This document shows, piece by piece, positions 33,486 to 42,147 of a stretch of 62,458 nt of DNA; within the stretch, counting starts at the first letter, position 1; each line of letters starts with the position of its first letter. The DNA comes from Clostridiales bacterium (GTDB taxonomy: Bacteria > Bacillota > Clostridia > Oscillospirales > Oscillospiraceae), in contig SFEX01000028.1 in the NCBI GenBank assembly GCA_004557075.1, positions 1 to 62,458 of the forward strand, given 5' to 3'. A program made the translations under genes and the position numbers. The notes beneath the pieces were generated by a model that was not told where the DNA came from, searched no databases, and saw only the letters and a list, made by a program, of their open reading frames with translations.

Positions 33486-34299
33486 CAAGGGTGATGAGCT
33501 TATCGCCGTACTCGGCGGTCACGCCGGTGTCGTAGAGGCTCTTTTCCTTGTAGTTTCGTATGGCGCCGTCATAGTCCGCTTCATCCGCCGCTTTAATGAA
33601 GCGGTAGAACTTGAAGCAGTCCTCATAGCTGTAATAGACCCGGTCGTAAAAGGCTGCCAGCACCTCATATTCGCCCTGCTCATAGAGGGTGTCAAACCGG
33701 ATCACGGGATGCTCCTGCCAATAGCTTTTATCTGCGTATTGCAGGATCTCCCGGAACATGGTGCCGTTTTTCATGTTGTGGCCGTAGATGATATAGTTGT
33801 CGCTGTCCAAGGCGCAGTTTGCGTCCATGAAGGGCGTCCCGGCGGTGCTGGCTTCGCCCGTAAAGGACAGGCGCAGGTATTTTTCCGGCTCCTCCGGCGT
33901 GTACATGACGGGATAATCCAAGACCGTATCCTCAATGCTGACCCAGCCGAACAGGTCGGGGTTCTGCCCGTGCAGCGCAAGATACTGCGGCAGGATTTCC
34001 GGCTCTTTTTCTTCTTCCGGCGGTTTGTCTGCGGGAATGGTGGACACAGGCTCCGTCTCCAGGCTTTCAGGGATGTGAACGGCCTGCGAGAGGGATTCAA
34101 ACTCGTCCTGCCTGTCCCGGTCTCTCAGAATGCCGCCGACCGCCGCGATACCCAGTGCGCAGCATAATACCAGCAGCGCGGAGACGATCCACAGCCTGCG
34201 GCTGCGCCTTCTCCGTTTGACGTGCCGCCCTTTGACACTTCTAATGCTCGCTTCCTTATGCCCCACTGCTGGTGGGTGTGGCGTTTGTCCGTTATTCAT
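33427..34299 (-). CDS. Class B sortase
   Basis: 290 residues. Basic N-terminus, one membrane helix (about 36-58), linker rich in Glu/Pro, then the sortase domain. Catalytic His is in YIIYGHNMKNGTMF, catalytic Cys in LITLVTCAYHTENGRF, and Arg in the same strand (GRFVVVARK). Sortases cut a C-terminal pentapeptide and join the protein to peptidoglycan. The gene for a protein with such a signal (VPKTG) lies 79 bp upstream and is the likely substrate. Confidence 0.92.
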   Translation of the reverse strand: MNNGQTPHPPAVGHKEASIRSVKGRHVKRRRRSRRLWIVSALLVLCCALGIAAVGGILRDRDRQDEFESLSQAVHIPESLETEPVSTIPADKPPEEEKEPEILPQYLALHGQNPDLFGWVSIEDTVLDYPVMYTPEEPEKYLRLSFTGEASTAGTPFMDANCALDSDNYIIYGHNMKNGTMFREILQYADKSYWQEHPVIRFDTLYEQGEYEVLAAFYDRVYYSYEDCFKFYRFIKAADEADYDGAIRNYKEKSLYDTGVTAEYGDKLITLVTCAYHTENGRFVVVARKR

Positions 34300-34378
34300 A
34301 TAAATTGCTCCAATTCGGAAAAAGGCAGCAGCGGGATTATGGCCCGCCGCCGCCCTTCCTCAAGATCATTGCGCCGTG

Positions 34379-37300
34379 TTATTCCGCGTTTTCTTTCTTC
34401 TTTCTGCCATACACAGCCGCGCTGGTTATGCCAGCGCCGGATACGAACAGCAGGGCGATCCAAAGGCTCAGGCTGCTGCTGTCGCCGGTCTTGGGCACGT
34501 TGTCCAGCGCGCCGGTGTCCGGGTTGTTCGGCCGAACCGGAGTGGTGCCGCCCGCAGCCGGGATTTCCACCGCCGGGCGCTTATAGCCGCAGACCGTGCA
34601 TTCCTCATGCTTGGAGCCCTTTTGGGTCGCGGTCGCCGCCTTATCTACCACCCATTTGAAGCTGTGTGCGCCTATCTGCGCCTTGTCGCTGCAGGAGCAC
34701 TCCTTCCAGTGATTCGCGGAATCGGACTTCCAGCCGCCGTAGCTGTGGCTGTGAGGCGTTTCGCCGCCGCCACCGCCTCCGCTGTTCTTTGTCCAGTTTG
34801 CAGTCACGGTAACATCCTTCGCAGGCATGGTGAAGCTGGCGTTTTTATTGTTGGCGTTGGTGATGGTGACATTATCAGAAGTCCAACCGTTGAAGCTGTA
34901 ACCAGATTTCGTGCCTGCGTAGATGCTGACGGTAACGCCCACGGCGTAGTTACCTGCACCGGTCGCGTCGGAGTTAACGCCGTTCAGCGTCACGGTATAG
35001 CTGGGAACAGCAAACTGCGCCGTGAGTTTGGTAACGCCCGCCGGAACGCTGTCGCCGGTCGCGTAGAACTTCCCATCGCTGCCAAGCCACATAAAGTAAT
35101 TGCCTGTATCTCCGTCCGGGCGGGTCAGACCGTCGGACACGGGGGCGGTAAATGTGCTGCCGTTTTTCACAATAATTTGAATATCATCGGAGCTGCCGCC
35201 CAGCTTGCCGCCGTTTAAGTCAAGGGTAACGGCCTTCAGCCCGTCAGAGCCCAGTGTGTCAGCGTTCAGGACTTCAAGGACGGGGCGGAAACCGAGGGTC
35301 GCGCTCTGTTCGGCAGGAGATGGGTAATACCAGTAGCGAGCCGAACTGAACCCACGGGCCGCGCGACGATCGGAAGATGTGGAAGATGTGGAAGATGAAT
35401 CTTGTCCCTGTGAACCCATGCTGCTCCAGTTTTGAATATATCCGTCGTTTTTATCCAGTATCTTGTCCCACTCATTATTTGTGGGAGTGCCGCGTTCGGA
35501 ATCGCCCGAACCCGTATGGTAACTTCCCCCGGACGGCGCACGCAGGGTATAATCCACGCCGCCGCTGGCGTAGCCTTTACCGAAAATCAGATTTTTCGCA
35601 TTTAAGTCATCCCAGCTTACCGTATGTGTTACGGCATAGTCCGCCACAAACAGGCTGTGAGCGTATTCCTTCTGGTCCGCATACTCCTCGGTGGTTTCCA
35701 TCTCCGACGTGAGCCTGTAGGCGTTCACTGTTCCGGCGTAGGTAAAGGGAACATAGTGCAGCGACGTATCCGGCAGAGAAGCCGCGCCATATGGGTTTCC
35801 ACTGTTCGCCGTGCCGGGAATATTCTCGCCGGAAAGGTCAAAGTAATAAGTGCCGCCGGGGGTGAGGGAAAATTGCTCTTTATAGTAGGCGGTGTATGTG
35901 GGAGCACTGCCGCCGCTCTGGGGCGGGGTGCCCTTGTAAAAACCATTCGCCTGATACCGGGTGTAGAAGGTGTAGCTTGTGGCCGCAGTCAGGCCGCTGA
36001 AGGTTGTTCCACTCTGCCAGTTTATATTGTCCTTGCTGTATTCCACAGCCGTTTCACCGATGATGGGTTGGAGCGTAATGCTGTCTGCACTTACGGAAGC
36101 AATAACCGGGGCGCTGGGGAATGCCTTATAGGTCAGTTTCTTCTCTTCCGGCACAATGGAGCCGGAGCCGATAATGGTGCCATTATTGGTAAGATTGCCA
36201 TTCACTGTAATTGTGCTGTTAACGGTCAGGGTCTTGCCCGAGGGAATGTCCAACGCCTTATTCTCGGGAATTGTCAGCTCGGCCGCCAGCGTCGGATTCC
36301 CATAGACCTTGCCCTCGTTGTCCTCAAAGATGATGCCGCTCCAATCGTCCTTATTGCTCTGGTCGCCAATGGAGCTTGCGAAGATCACCGCATTGCCGTT
36401 GTTGGTGGTCTGGAAGGTGCCGTCGGTGCCGCTGATGGTGTCGTATCTGCCGCCGCCGATGCCCTCGGCACCGATGACGGTGGCTTTTCCGCTGGCGTTG
36501 CCGGTGGCGGTGACGGTGCCGCCGGTGATCGTGACTTCGCCGCCGATGCCGCCGTTGGTGCCGTAGCCGCCGCCGATGGCCGTGCAGTAGTAGCCGCTGG
36601 CAGCGATATTGCCGCCGTTGATGGTGATCTTGCCGCCGTCTCCGCCCGTGCCGCCGCCGCTGTAGCCGCCGCCGATGGCCGCGCCCAGATTACTCTTGGC
36701 CTTGACAACGCCGCCGGTGATGGTGATCTCGCCGCCGCTGCCGCCGTAGTAGTCGCCCTGGCCGCCGCCGATGCCCGCGCCGTTGACGCCGGTTGCGATG
36801 ACAGAACCGCCGTTGATGGTGATCTTGCCGCCGCTGCCGCCGTCGCCAGCGGCCTCGCCGCCGCCGATGCCCACGCCGAATTGGCTGCTGGCAGTGATGT
36901 TGCCGCCGTTGATGGTGATGGCGCCGCCGCTGCCGCCGCTGTGGGAACCGAAGCCGCCGCCGATGCCCGCACCGTCTGTGTTGGTGGCCTCGACGTAGCC
37001 GCCGTTGATGGTGATGGCGCCGCCGCTGCCGCCGTAGTCGTTGCCTTCGTTGCCTTCGTTGCCTCCTATGGCCGCATTGTAGTCGCGTTCAGCACCCTTG
37101 GCGATCAGCTTGCCCATGGTGCTTTCATCCGTGGACTGGGCGTAGATGGTCAGGGCATTGGTGTTGGGGGTGTTTGTAGCTGCATCACTGTTGTCCTGCA
37201 CCTGAATGCCGCCGTGGACGGTGAGGGTGCAGCCGTTCGTCAGAATCAGGCGGACGTCGCCGCTGACGGTGACGCGCTGGGGAGCATCCGCCGTGCCGAT

Positions 37301-37513
37301 GATCACATCGCCGGTGACCACGTACCAGCCGGGACTTGTTGTTGTGCCTGTCCATTCGGTGTCGCTGCTGGTTACCTTCGTTGCGCCGGTACTGGTCTTA
37401 AATGTGCCATCCGCGTCCAGATATGACACACTGCCTTCTGCAAATGCCATCTGTGGCAGCAGCGTCAGCGCAAGGCACAGGATAAGCAGTATGCTTAAAA
37501 ATCTTTTTTTCAT
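34379..37513 (-). CDS. Sortase-anchored surface protein with Gly-rich repeats
   Basis: 1044 residues. Signal peptide (KRFLSILLILCLALTLLPQMAFA). About residues 130-340 carry repeated units with GGSGGxITINGG and GAGIGGG, predicted to form a parallel beta-helix-like stalk. After this come fibronectin/InlB-like modules, including a bacterial InlB repeat (YTVTLNGVNSDA..., GYSFNGW, ASFTMPAKDVTVTANW). A Cys/His motif (HSYGGWKSDSANHWKECSC, ECTVCGYKRP) lies before the C-terminus. Anchor: NVPKTGDSSS, hydrophobic helix, KKKENAE. The motif VPKTG differs from LPXTG. Overlaps the preceding hydrolase gene by four bases. An adhesin or binding protein is likely, ligand unknown. Confidence 0.85.
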   Translation of the reverse strand: MKKRFLSILLILCLALTLLPQMAFAEGSVSYLDADGTFKTSTGATKVTSSDTEWTGTTTSPGWYVVTGDVIIGTADAPQRVTVSGDVRLILTNGCTLTVHGGIQVQDNSDAATNTPNTNALTIYAQSTDESTMGKLIAKGAERDYNAAIGGNEGNEGNDYGGSGGAITINGGYVEATNTDGAGIGGGFGSHSGGSGGAITINGGNITASSQFGVGIGGGEAAGDGGSGGKITINGGSVIATGVNGAGIGGGQGDYYGGSGGEITITGGVVKAKSNLGAAIGGGYSGGGTGGDGGKITINGGNIAASGYYCTAIGGGYGTNGGIGGEVTITGGTVTATGNASGKATVIGAEGIGGGRYDTISGTDGTFQTTNNGNAVIFASSIGDQSNKDDWSGIIFEDNEGKVYGNPTLAAELTIPENKALDIPSGKTLTVNSTITVNGNLTNNGTIIGSGSIVPEEKKLTYKAFPSAPVIASVSADSITLQPIIGETAVEYSKDNINWQSGTTFSGLTAATSYTFYTRYQANGFYKGTPPQSGGSAPTYTAYYKEQFSLTPGGTYYFDLSGENIPGTANSGNPYGAASLPDTSLHYVPFTYAGTVNAYRLTSEMETTEEYADQKEYAHSLFVADYAVTHTVSWDDLNAKNLIFGKGYASGGVDYTLRAPSGGSYHTGSGDSERGTPTNNEWDKILDKNDGYIQNWSSMGSQGQDSSSTSSTSSDRRAARGFSSARYWYYPSPAEQSATLGFRPVLEVLNADTLGSDGLKAVTLDLNGGKLGGSSDDIQIIVKNGSTFTAPVSDGLTRPDGDTGNYFMWLGSDGKFYATGDSVPAGVTKLTAQFAVPSYTVTLNGVNSDATGAGNYAVGVTVSIYAGTKSGYSFNGWTSDNVTITNANNKNASFTMPAKDVTVTANWTKNSGGGGGGETPHSHSYGGWKSDSANHWKECSCSDKAQIGAHSFKWVVDKAATATQKGSKHEECTVCGYKRPAVEIPAAGGTTPVRPNNPDTGALDNVPKTGDSSSLSLWIALLFVSGAGITSAAVYGRKKKENAE
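36400..37065 (-). repeat. Tandem coding repeats of about 100 bp in the surface protein
   Basis: Seven or so imperfect units coding for ...GGxxGGSGGxITINGGxVxAxG...GAGIGGG. The DNA copies are similar enough (for example GCCGCCGTTGATGGTGAT) for recombination to change the copy number. Confidence 0.75.
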
Positions 37514-38643
37514 CTTGTTGCCTCCGTTTTGTTCTCCGCCAAATCATAGCGCGTAACGTCATTCCAGTTGCGGCGAATGACGATCTCGGCGGTGAACTTC
37601 TTGTTGTTGTAGTCGATCGACCACTGGGTGTTGCTGGTAACGCTTTCGGGATCAGGCTCCTGCGAGGCGGCTCTCAGCGCAGCCCACACGGTAGCATTGG
37701 TGTAGTTGCCCTCCTGCTGTTCAAAAACGTTCAGCACGGCGTCGTAACGCTCTCTGCCGTGGCCGTAGATACCGTTCCTCTGGTCGGGAAGCACCTTCTC
37801 CTTGTAAATCGCGAAGAAGTTTGTGACTGCGTTGATGGGCGTTGCCACGAGTTCCCGCGCTTCGCTCTCGCAGTCGTACTCAACAACCCTGCCGTCTCCA
37901 TTTGCATCGGTGATGTAAAAGTGATAATCCCGCCCGCTTGAGGCGAACATATCGTAGCCCCGAAGCAGCTCAACGGCCTCCTCCGTGGTCGCGGCGCGAT
38001 CCAGCACAATCCGTATGGCAAGGGTGGTGAAGACAATGGGCTTCCCGGTGTTGTGATGTACCGGCTCGCTGTCCAGCGTCAAAACAGCGATACATACGCC
38101 CTTCTCGTTCATTCCGTCAAGGCAGATAAACGGCGCGGTCAGGCTCGCCAGCTTCTTTTTCATGCTTTCGTCCGGCACATTTGCGGAAACGTTGTCCAGC
38201 GCCGCAAAGGCCACGGATTTATAGCCGTCCTTCGGAGCGCAGTAGACAAGCATTGCGGAGGTGTTATTCCTGAAATCGTAATTCCGTCCCATGTGTACAT
38301 CGCCATCCACGTCTGTAAGCGTGAATGCCGTACAGCCGAACTCGGGCGCCTTGATTTTCACCGGAAGAAGGGGCAGAGCTTCCTTCAAAATGGCGTCGAT
38401 CATGGTCTGATTGTCCTTAATTCCGTAATTTATCACATCGTCAAGGCTGTAATCGTATTTGACGTCCATGCGATAGAGATTGTAGCCGTCGGGATAGTCG
38501 GTCAGCTTTTCAATGCTGCCCATTGTCCGAATACGGGTGTAGTAGCTGCCGATGAACACAAGCACGGCAGCAAGCAGCAGCGCCAAGATGCCGCAAAGAA
38601 AAATCAGCGTTATTTTCAGCGGTTTTTTCATTGTTTTTTTCAC
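37510..38643 (-). CDS. Membrane-anchored linear amide C-N hydrolase (choloylglycine hydrolase-like)
   Basis: 377 residues. An N-terminal helix (about 9-33) anchors an outward Ntn-hydrolase-like domain. The nucleophile Cys is probably in EFGCTAFTLTD, followed by GRNYDF, PFICLDGMNEKGV and VEYDCES. Homologues cleave linear amides, for example bile-salt or acyl-homoserine conjugates; the substrate here is unknown. In Ntn enzymes of this family Cys is normally exposed at the N-terminus by processing, whereas here it is internal at about residue 104, as in the membrane-anchored subgroup. Overlaps both neighbours by four bases. Confidence 0.78.
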   Translation of the reverse strand: MKKTMKKPLKITLIFLCGILALLLAAVLVFIGSYYTRIRTMGSIEKLTDYPDGYNLYRMDVKYDYSLDDVINYGIKDNQTMIDAILKEALPLLPVKIKAPEFGCTAFTLTDVDGDVHMGRNYDFRNNTSAMLVYCAPKDGYKSVAFAALDNVSANVPDESMKKKLASLTAPFICLDGMNEKGVCIAVLTLDSEPVHHNTGKPIVFTTLAIRIVLDRAATTEEAVELLRGYDMFASSGRDYHFYITDANGDGRVVEYDCESEARELVATPINAVTNFFAIYKEKVLPDQRNGIYGHGRERYDAVLNVFEQQEGNYTNATVWAALRAASQEPDPESVTSNTQWSIDYNNKKFTAEIVIRRNWNDVTRYDLAENKTEATR

Positions 38644-38984
38644 TTCATCGCCTCCTCATCTTCCGCATTCTCCATGCGGGTCGATCTTTTCTTTTTGCAC
38701 CGGATACAAATCACGGTCAGCGCCACGCCCGCCACGAAGGCGGCGACGCCGACCACGATGTATTCACCCGCGTTCTCCCGCAGCAGCACCGAGCTGTAGC
38801 CCTCCGCAACAGCGGAAATGCCGCGCGCCTGTACGCCTCGCAGGAGAAAGCCAATACCGGCAAGGAGAAACAGGCTGAACGCCGCAAGAGAAGAAAGCAC
38901 CCGGTTTTCGCGCCGCCGCCTGTACCGCTGCGTCCTGCGCCGTATCTCCCGCACCCGGATTTCCGTCCTGCCGGTCATGGTCAA
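38640..38984 (-). CDS. Small two-helix membrane protein (paralogue A)
   Basis: 114 residues. Arg-rich start (RVREIRRRTQRYRRRREN), helix at about 30-50 and helix at about 78-98 (EYIVVGVAAFVAGVALTVIC), then a basic tail. The second half resembles the protein at 40386-40736 (GYILMGLMAFLLGVCVTVLLYRLRRR), so the two are probably paralogues within the same cargo. First gene of a four-gene operon with the hydrolase, surface protein and sortase; GGAGGG precedes the ATG. Confidence 0.65.
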   Translation of the reverse strand: MTMTGRTEIRVREIRRRTQRYRRRRENRVLSSLAAFSLFLLAGIGFLLRGVQARGISAVAEGYSSVLLRENAGEYIVVGVAAFVAGVALTVICIRCKKKRSTRMENAEDEEAMK

Positions 38985-39083
38985 ACCCTCCTTTCGCTTT
39001 TCGTTATCAGGGCATGTTTGATAGCCCTCTACTTACTAAAAGACATGAAATCCAAAATCCTTTCACCCAAAATCAAAAATTCT

Positions 39084-39121
39084 TCAAAAAAATTTGAGCC
39101 GCCCCAATTTTGAGACGGCTC
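39084..39121 (-). terminator. Terminator after prsW
   Basis: Minus strand: GAGCCGTCTC pairs with GGGGCGGCTC, followed by AAATTTTTTT. It separates the sigma/PrsW operon from the surface-protein operon. Confidence 0.7.
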
Positions 39122-39143
39122 CATATGCGAAGAAGCGTACTAT

Positions 39144-39785
39144 TCATTCAAAGGATATGTTCAGCTTTGGCAGCAGGCGCTTTGCCAGATACAGGCAGAG
39201 GATCAGCGCAGAAGGGAAGAGATAGCCCGCCGTTTTCCACGCGCCGTCCGCCGTGATGAGCAGATTATAGATGGCGTGTAAGCCGGTGCAGGCGCCTAAG
39301 ATACCCACCGTACCGGTCAGCGCCAGCCACCGGCGGCGGAACACATGGGAGATGCCGAATCCCGACAAAATACCGCAGAGGATATGCAGCGCGCCGGCAG
39401 AAATCCCACGGATGAGCAGAAAGGTAAAGTTCTCCGCTCCGTTTTCCGTCAGGTAGCAGACGTTTTCAAAGGTGGCGAAGCCTGCGGCAATGGCAATGGC
39501 CGCGCCGGGCAGCTCCTTCGGCTCCGGCTCGAAAATCAGGAGGAAGAACAGCAGCGGCAGCAGCTTCATCACCTCCTCGCAGACCGGGGTGATCTCAATG
39601 GCGGCAATGACAGAACCCACGCCGTAACAGCCCATAAAAAAGCTGCTGACGTAGGCGGAGAGAAGGCAGACGCCCATGCCGATGCCGAGAAACAGAGTAA
39701 AGCTGCGGGTACGGCCTTTCGTGAAGAACAGGGACAGAATCAGCGGAATGGCAAGGCAAAGCAGGATGTTTTCTATATAAGTCAT
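39144..39785 (-). CDS. PrsW-family intramembrane metalloprotease
   Basis: 213 residues, about seven helices. Catalytic-site motifs are present: EExxK in TPVCEEVMKLLPLL, FxxxEN in FATFENVCYL, and His in GALHILCGILSGFG. Bacillus PrsW makes the first cut in the anti-sigma factor RsiW. Here it shares an operon with an ECF sigma factor, so a nearby membrane protein is the likely substrate. Start is the ATG at 39785 overlapping the upstream stop (ATGA). Confidence 0.88.
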   Translation of the reverse strand: MTYIENILLCLAIPLILSLFFTKGRTRSFTLFLGIGMGVCLLSAYVSSFFMGCYGVGSVIAAIEITPVCEEVMKLLPLLFFLLIFEPEPKELPGAAIAIAAGFATFENVCYLTENGAENFTFLLIRGISAGALHILCGILSGFGISHVFRRRWLALTGTVGILGACTGLHAIYNLLITADGAWKTAGYLFPSALILCLYLAKRLLPKLNISFE

Positions 39786-40399
39786 TTCCTGCCCTCCTCC
39801 CGCAGATTGAGGGGCAGCAGCGCGGTAAAAGAAAGGGTCAGCAGGATATCCACGGCAAAGTAGAGATTGAACCGGGTATAATCCCTCGTAAAGCCCGATA
39901 CCACAAACAAAAGCACCTGCAAAATTACACACGCCAGCAGCGCCGTATCCGCCTGTTTTCCCTCCGCTCCGCCTTGCAGCCTAAACAGCGACAGAAACGT
40001 CAATGCGCCGACCGTGAGTGCGAAAAGGGATGACATCAAATAGGACGGGCCGAAGATGTGAAAGGTCAGGATACAAGCGATGATCAGCAGTGCACCGCCC
40101 ACGGCCGGCCACGAAAAAAGGAGTTTCATGCCCTCCGTCCGCAGGACCTGGAATGAAAGGTAAAACAGCCAGGACGCCAGCCACGACACCTCCGACACAT
40201 AAAAGACCTTCGGCGTATGGCCGAGGATGGCAAGGCTCAGCACATAGTACAGCGTTCCCATGGAGAGGCAGGCATAGGCAAGGGCGAGAATCAGACAGCG
40301 GCGGCTTTTTTGCCGGAGCGCCGACACGGCGGCGGCAATGGAAGCGCAACCCAGCGCCGCTACCTGAAAGAGATTGTCAAAAAGCTCAAAGCTCATCAT
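39782..40399 (-). CDS. Seven-helix membrane protein, unknown
   Basis: 205 residues with about seven evenly spaced hydrophobic segments separated by short loops, and no motif I recognise. It overlaps the upstream gene by 14 bp and prsW by 4 bp, so it is translated with them. It could be a sensor or a partner of PrsW; nothing in the sequence decides this. Confidence 0.6.
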   Translation of the reverse strand: MMSFELFDNLFQVAALGCASIAAAVSALRQKSRRCLILALAYACLSMGTLYYVLSLAILGHTPKVFYVSEVSWLASWLFYLSFQVLRTEGMKLLFSWPAVGGALLIIACILTFHIFGPSYLMSSLFALTVGALTFLSLFRLQGGAEGKQADTALLACVILQVLLFVVSGFTRDYTRFNLYFAVDILLTLSFTALLPLNLREEGRK

Positions 40400-40736
40400 C
40401 CCTGTCCTCCCGGCGCCGAGGTTCCTTTCTGCGGCGCAGCCGGTATAAAAGCACCGTCACGCAAACGCCGAGAAGAAAGGCCATAAGCCCCATCAAAATA
40501 TAGCCCAGCGCCGCGCTGCTCCCTATAAGGCTCGCGGCCCCGGAAGCGTGGCTTACGCCCCCCGCCGCAACGCCCGCCATCCATCCCGGCATGAGCGCGC
40601 CTATGCCGGCGATTAGCAGCAGACAGGCCGCCATGCAGACCGCGTCCAGCCGGCGCTGTTTCTTTTTCTGATTTTCCCGTTTTATCTCTGCCGTCCGTTT
40701 ATGGATCAGACGTGCCCGCTCCTCATTCGTCCGCAT
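40386..40736 (-). CDS. Small membrane protein, possible anti-sigma factor (paralogue B)
   Basis: 116 residues: charged N-terminal helix (about 1-28; TNEERARLIHKRTAEIKRENQKKKQRR), two helices (about 30-50 and 68-94), Arg-rich end. Overlaps the ECF sigma gene by 14 bp. Position, cytoplasmic charged segment and nearby PrsW make it the best candidate anti-sigma factor, though it lacks a recognisable zinc (HxxxCxxC) anti-sigma domain. Similar in its C-terminal half to the 114-residue protein at 38640. Confidence 0.6.
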   Translation of the reverse strand: MRTNEERARLIHKRTAEIKRENQKKKQRRLDAVCMAACLLLIAGIGALMPGWMAGVAAGGVSHASGAASLIGSSAALGYILMGLMAFLLGVCVTVLLYRLRRRKEPRRREDRDDEL

Positions 40737-41277
40737 AGATAAATCCCTCCTGCTCCAAAATCGTTTTCAGGCTCTGCTTCCCGCGATAGACCAGATTTGT
40801 GACCTGCGGCTCGCTTTTTGCCATGACCGCCGCCGCGTCCCGATAGCTCATACCCTCAAGGTAGACGAGGTACAGAGCCTCCCGGTATTCCGCTTTCAGC
40901 TTTTTCAACGCGGCGTAGAGCTGGCGGTCGCGTTCGCTGCGCATCAGCTCCGTATCCGCCAGGGCGCTGCTTTGTGGCTCAAAGTCCATCTCGTCCATCC
41001 GAAGAAAAATGATACGGCGCTTCTGCCTGTGCCGCAGGGCAAGGTTACGGGCGGTTTTGTACAGATATGCCTTGAAGCTGCCCTCGCCCCCGACAGGACG
41101 CTCCTTCGCAAAAATCTGTGAAAAGGCTTCAATCATGAAGTCCTCTGCCTCGTATATATCCTTGATATAACCGTTTATGTAAAGCGTCAGCGCATCGCCG
41201 TATTTTTCCACCAGCAGCTCGGCGGCTTTCTCCTCACCGCATAGATACCGCCGGTATGCGGCTTCATCTGAAATCAT
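40723..41277 (-). CDS. ECF-type RNA polymerase sigma factor
   Basis: 184 residues. Sigma2: EDFMIEAFSQIFAKER and FKAYLYKTARNLALRHRQKR. Sigma4: LKAEYREALYLVYLEGMSYRDAAAVM, then VTNLVYRGKQSLKTIL. Lies 25 bp after a mini-lipoprotein ORF and is coupled to a small membrane protein. Its targets may include the promoter of the downstream surface-protein operon. Confidence 0.88.
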   Translation of the reverse strand: MISDEAAYRRYLCGEEKAAELLVEKYGDALTLYINGYIKDIYEAEDFMIEAFSQIFAKERPVGGEGSFKAYLYKTARNLALRHRQKRRIIFLRMDEMDFEPQSSALADTELMRSERDRQLYAALKKLKAEYREALYLVYLEGMSYRDAAAVMAKSEPQVTNLVYRGKQSLKTILEQEGFIYADE

Positions 41278-41302
41278 GTCTGCCGCCTCCCTTTGTGATT
41301 TT

Positions 41303-41413
41303 TCATGCGGGGGACGGAGGGCTTTTCCGTGTCCGCCGGGGCCTGCCGCAGCCTGAAAACAATATCGGGCTTATAATCAGAATGCGCGAAATATGCCGGA
41401 TCGTTTGATTCAT
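41303..41413 (-). CDS. Mini-lipoprotein-like ORF (36 aa)
   Basis: A 36-codon ORF whose ATG overlaps the TetR stop (ATGA). It reads MNQTIRHISRILIISPILFS followed by GCGRPRRTRK: a basic start, a short hydrophobic core and a lipobox-like LFSGC. After the Cys only 15 basic, proline-rich residues remain, so it is either a minimal lipoprotein or the stub of a longer one. No homologue is recognised. Confidence 0.4.
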   Translation of the reverse strand: MNQTIRHISRILIISPILFSGCGRPRRTRKSPPSPA

Positions 41414-42123
41414 GTCGTTTTCTCCTGCTCCATATCCGTCGCTTCCAGCGGGAACTCAAAGCGCACGGCCAGCATATTGAAAAGCTCCTGCATGACCTGC
41501 TCGGAGATTGTCCGTACATCCAGCCCCTCGACAAAGCGGATGGCCTTTTCCAATTCCTCCTCCGGCACGCGGTAGGCCCGCAGGCTCATGGACAGGAAAC
41601 GGCGCAGCTTGCGCTCCAGCGGGAAATACATGTCGCACTTGCGCGCCATATACCCGCGCATGATCCCGGCGGAGCCAAGCTCCATTTCATAAAAATCGCT
41701 TTCGGTATAGTCCGGCAGATATGCGCCGAATATGCTCATCAGCTCCGCCGCGGTGTGCTTGTGAATATACTCCGCCGTTTCGCTCTGGGTGTACGCCTCA
41801 AGGTAGATATCCCGCAGGTTCTCGTTCCTCTCCGTCAGAACGAGCTGCAGCGCCGTCTCCACGGCGTACACATATACCGGCGGCACGTCAGCGCCCGCCA
41901 GCTTTCTCGCTGCGCCGAACTGGTTGGAAAACATGAACTCCACCAGCTCGTTGAGTACGCCGTCCTTTGCGCGGAAGATATTCTGGAACGTACTGATGGA
42001 CACACCGGCCGTTTTGGTGATCTCCGCCACCGTAGTGCGGGTGTAGCCCTTGTCCAAAAACAGCCTGACGCAAACGGCCAGAATCCGCTTTTTCGCCGCC
42101 ATGCTTGCATTTGTAATCGCCAC
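41410..42123 (-). CDS. TetR/AcrR-family regulator
   Basis: 237 residues. N-terminal HTH: KKRILAVCVRLFLDKGYTRTTVAEITKTAGVS and STFQNIFRAKDGVLNELVEF; the rest is a helical ligand/dimer domain. The GTG at 42123 follows GGAGG by 10 bases; an ATG seven codons later is also possible. A GGTATATATACC dyad overlies the transcription start region, so autoregulation is likely. First gene of the sigma/PrsW operon. Confidence 0.88.
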   Translation of the reverse strand: MAITNASMAAKKRILAVCVRLFLDKGYTRTTVAEITKTAGVSISTFQNIFRAKDGVLNELVEFMFSNQFGAARKLAGADVPPVYVYAVETALQLVLTERNENLRDIYLEAYTQSETAEYIHKHTAAELMSIFGAYLPDYTESDFYEMELGSAGIMRGYMARKCDMYFPLERKLRRFLSMSLRAYRVPEEELEKAIRFVEGLDVRTISEQVMQELFNMLAVRFEFPLEATDMEQEKTT

Positions 42124-42147
42124 TTGAACTGCCCCTCCTTTGTATTT

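Noticed and set aside
36400..37065. CRISPR-like repeats
   Set aside because: The repeats are coding, imperfect and without unique spacers; no cas genes are present. No CRISPR array was found anywhere in the window.
35624..37426. 600-codon plus-strand frame opposite the surface protein
   Set aside because: Ala/Val/Asp-rich shadow of the Gly-rich repeats; no ribosome site, no family, and the minus-strand gene has signal peptide and anchor.
41274..41534. 86-codon ORF overlapping the TetR 3' end
   Set aside because: Arg/Ser-rich shadow in another frame of tetR; the 36-codon ORF starting at the tetR stop is better supported.
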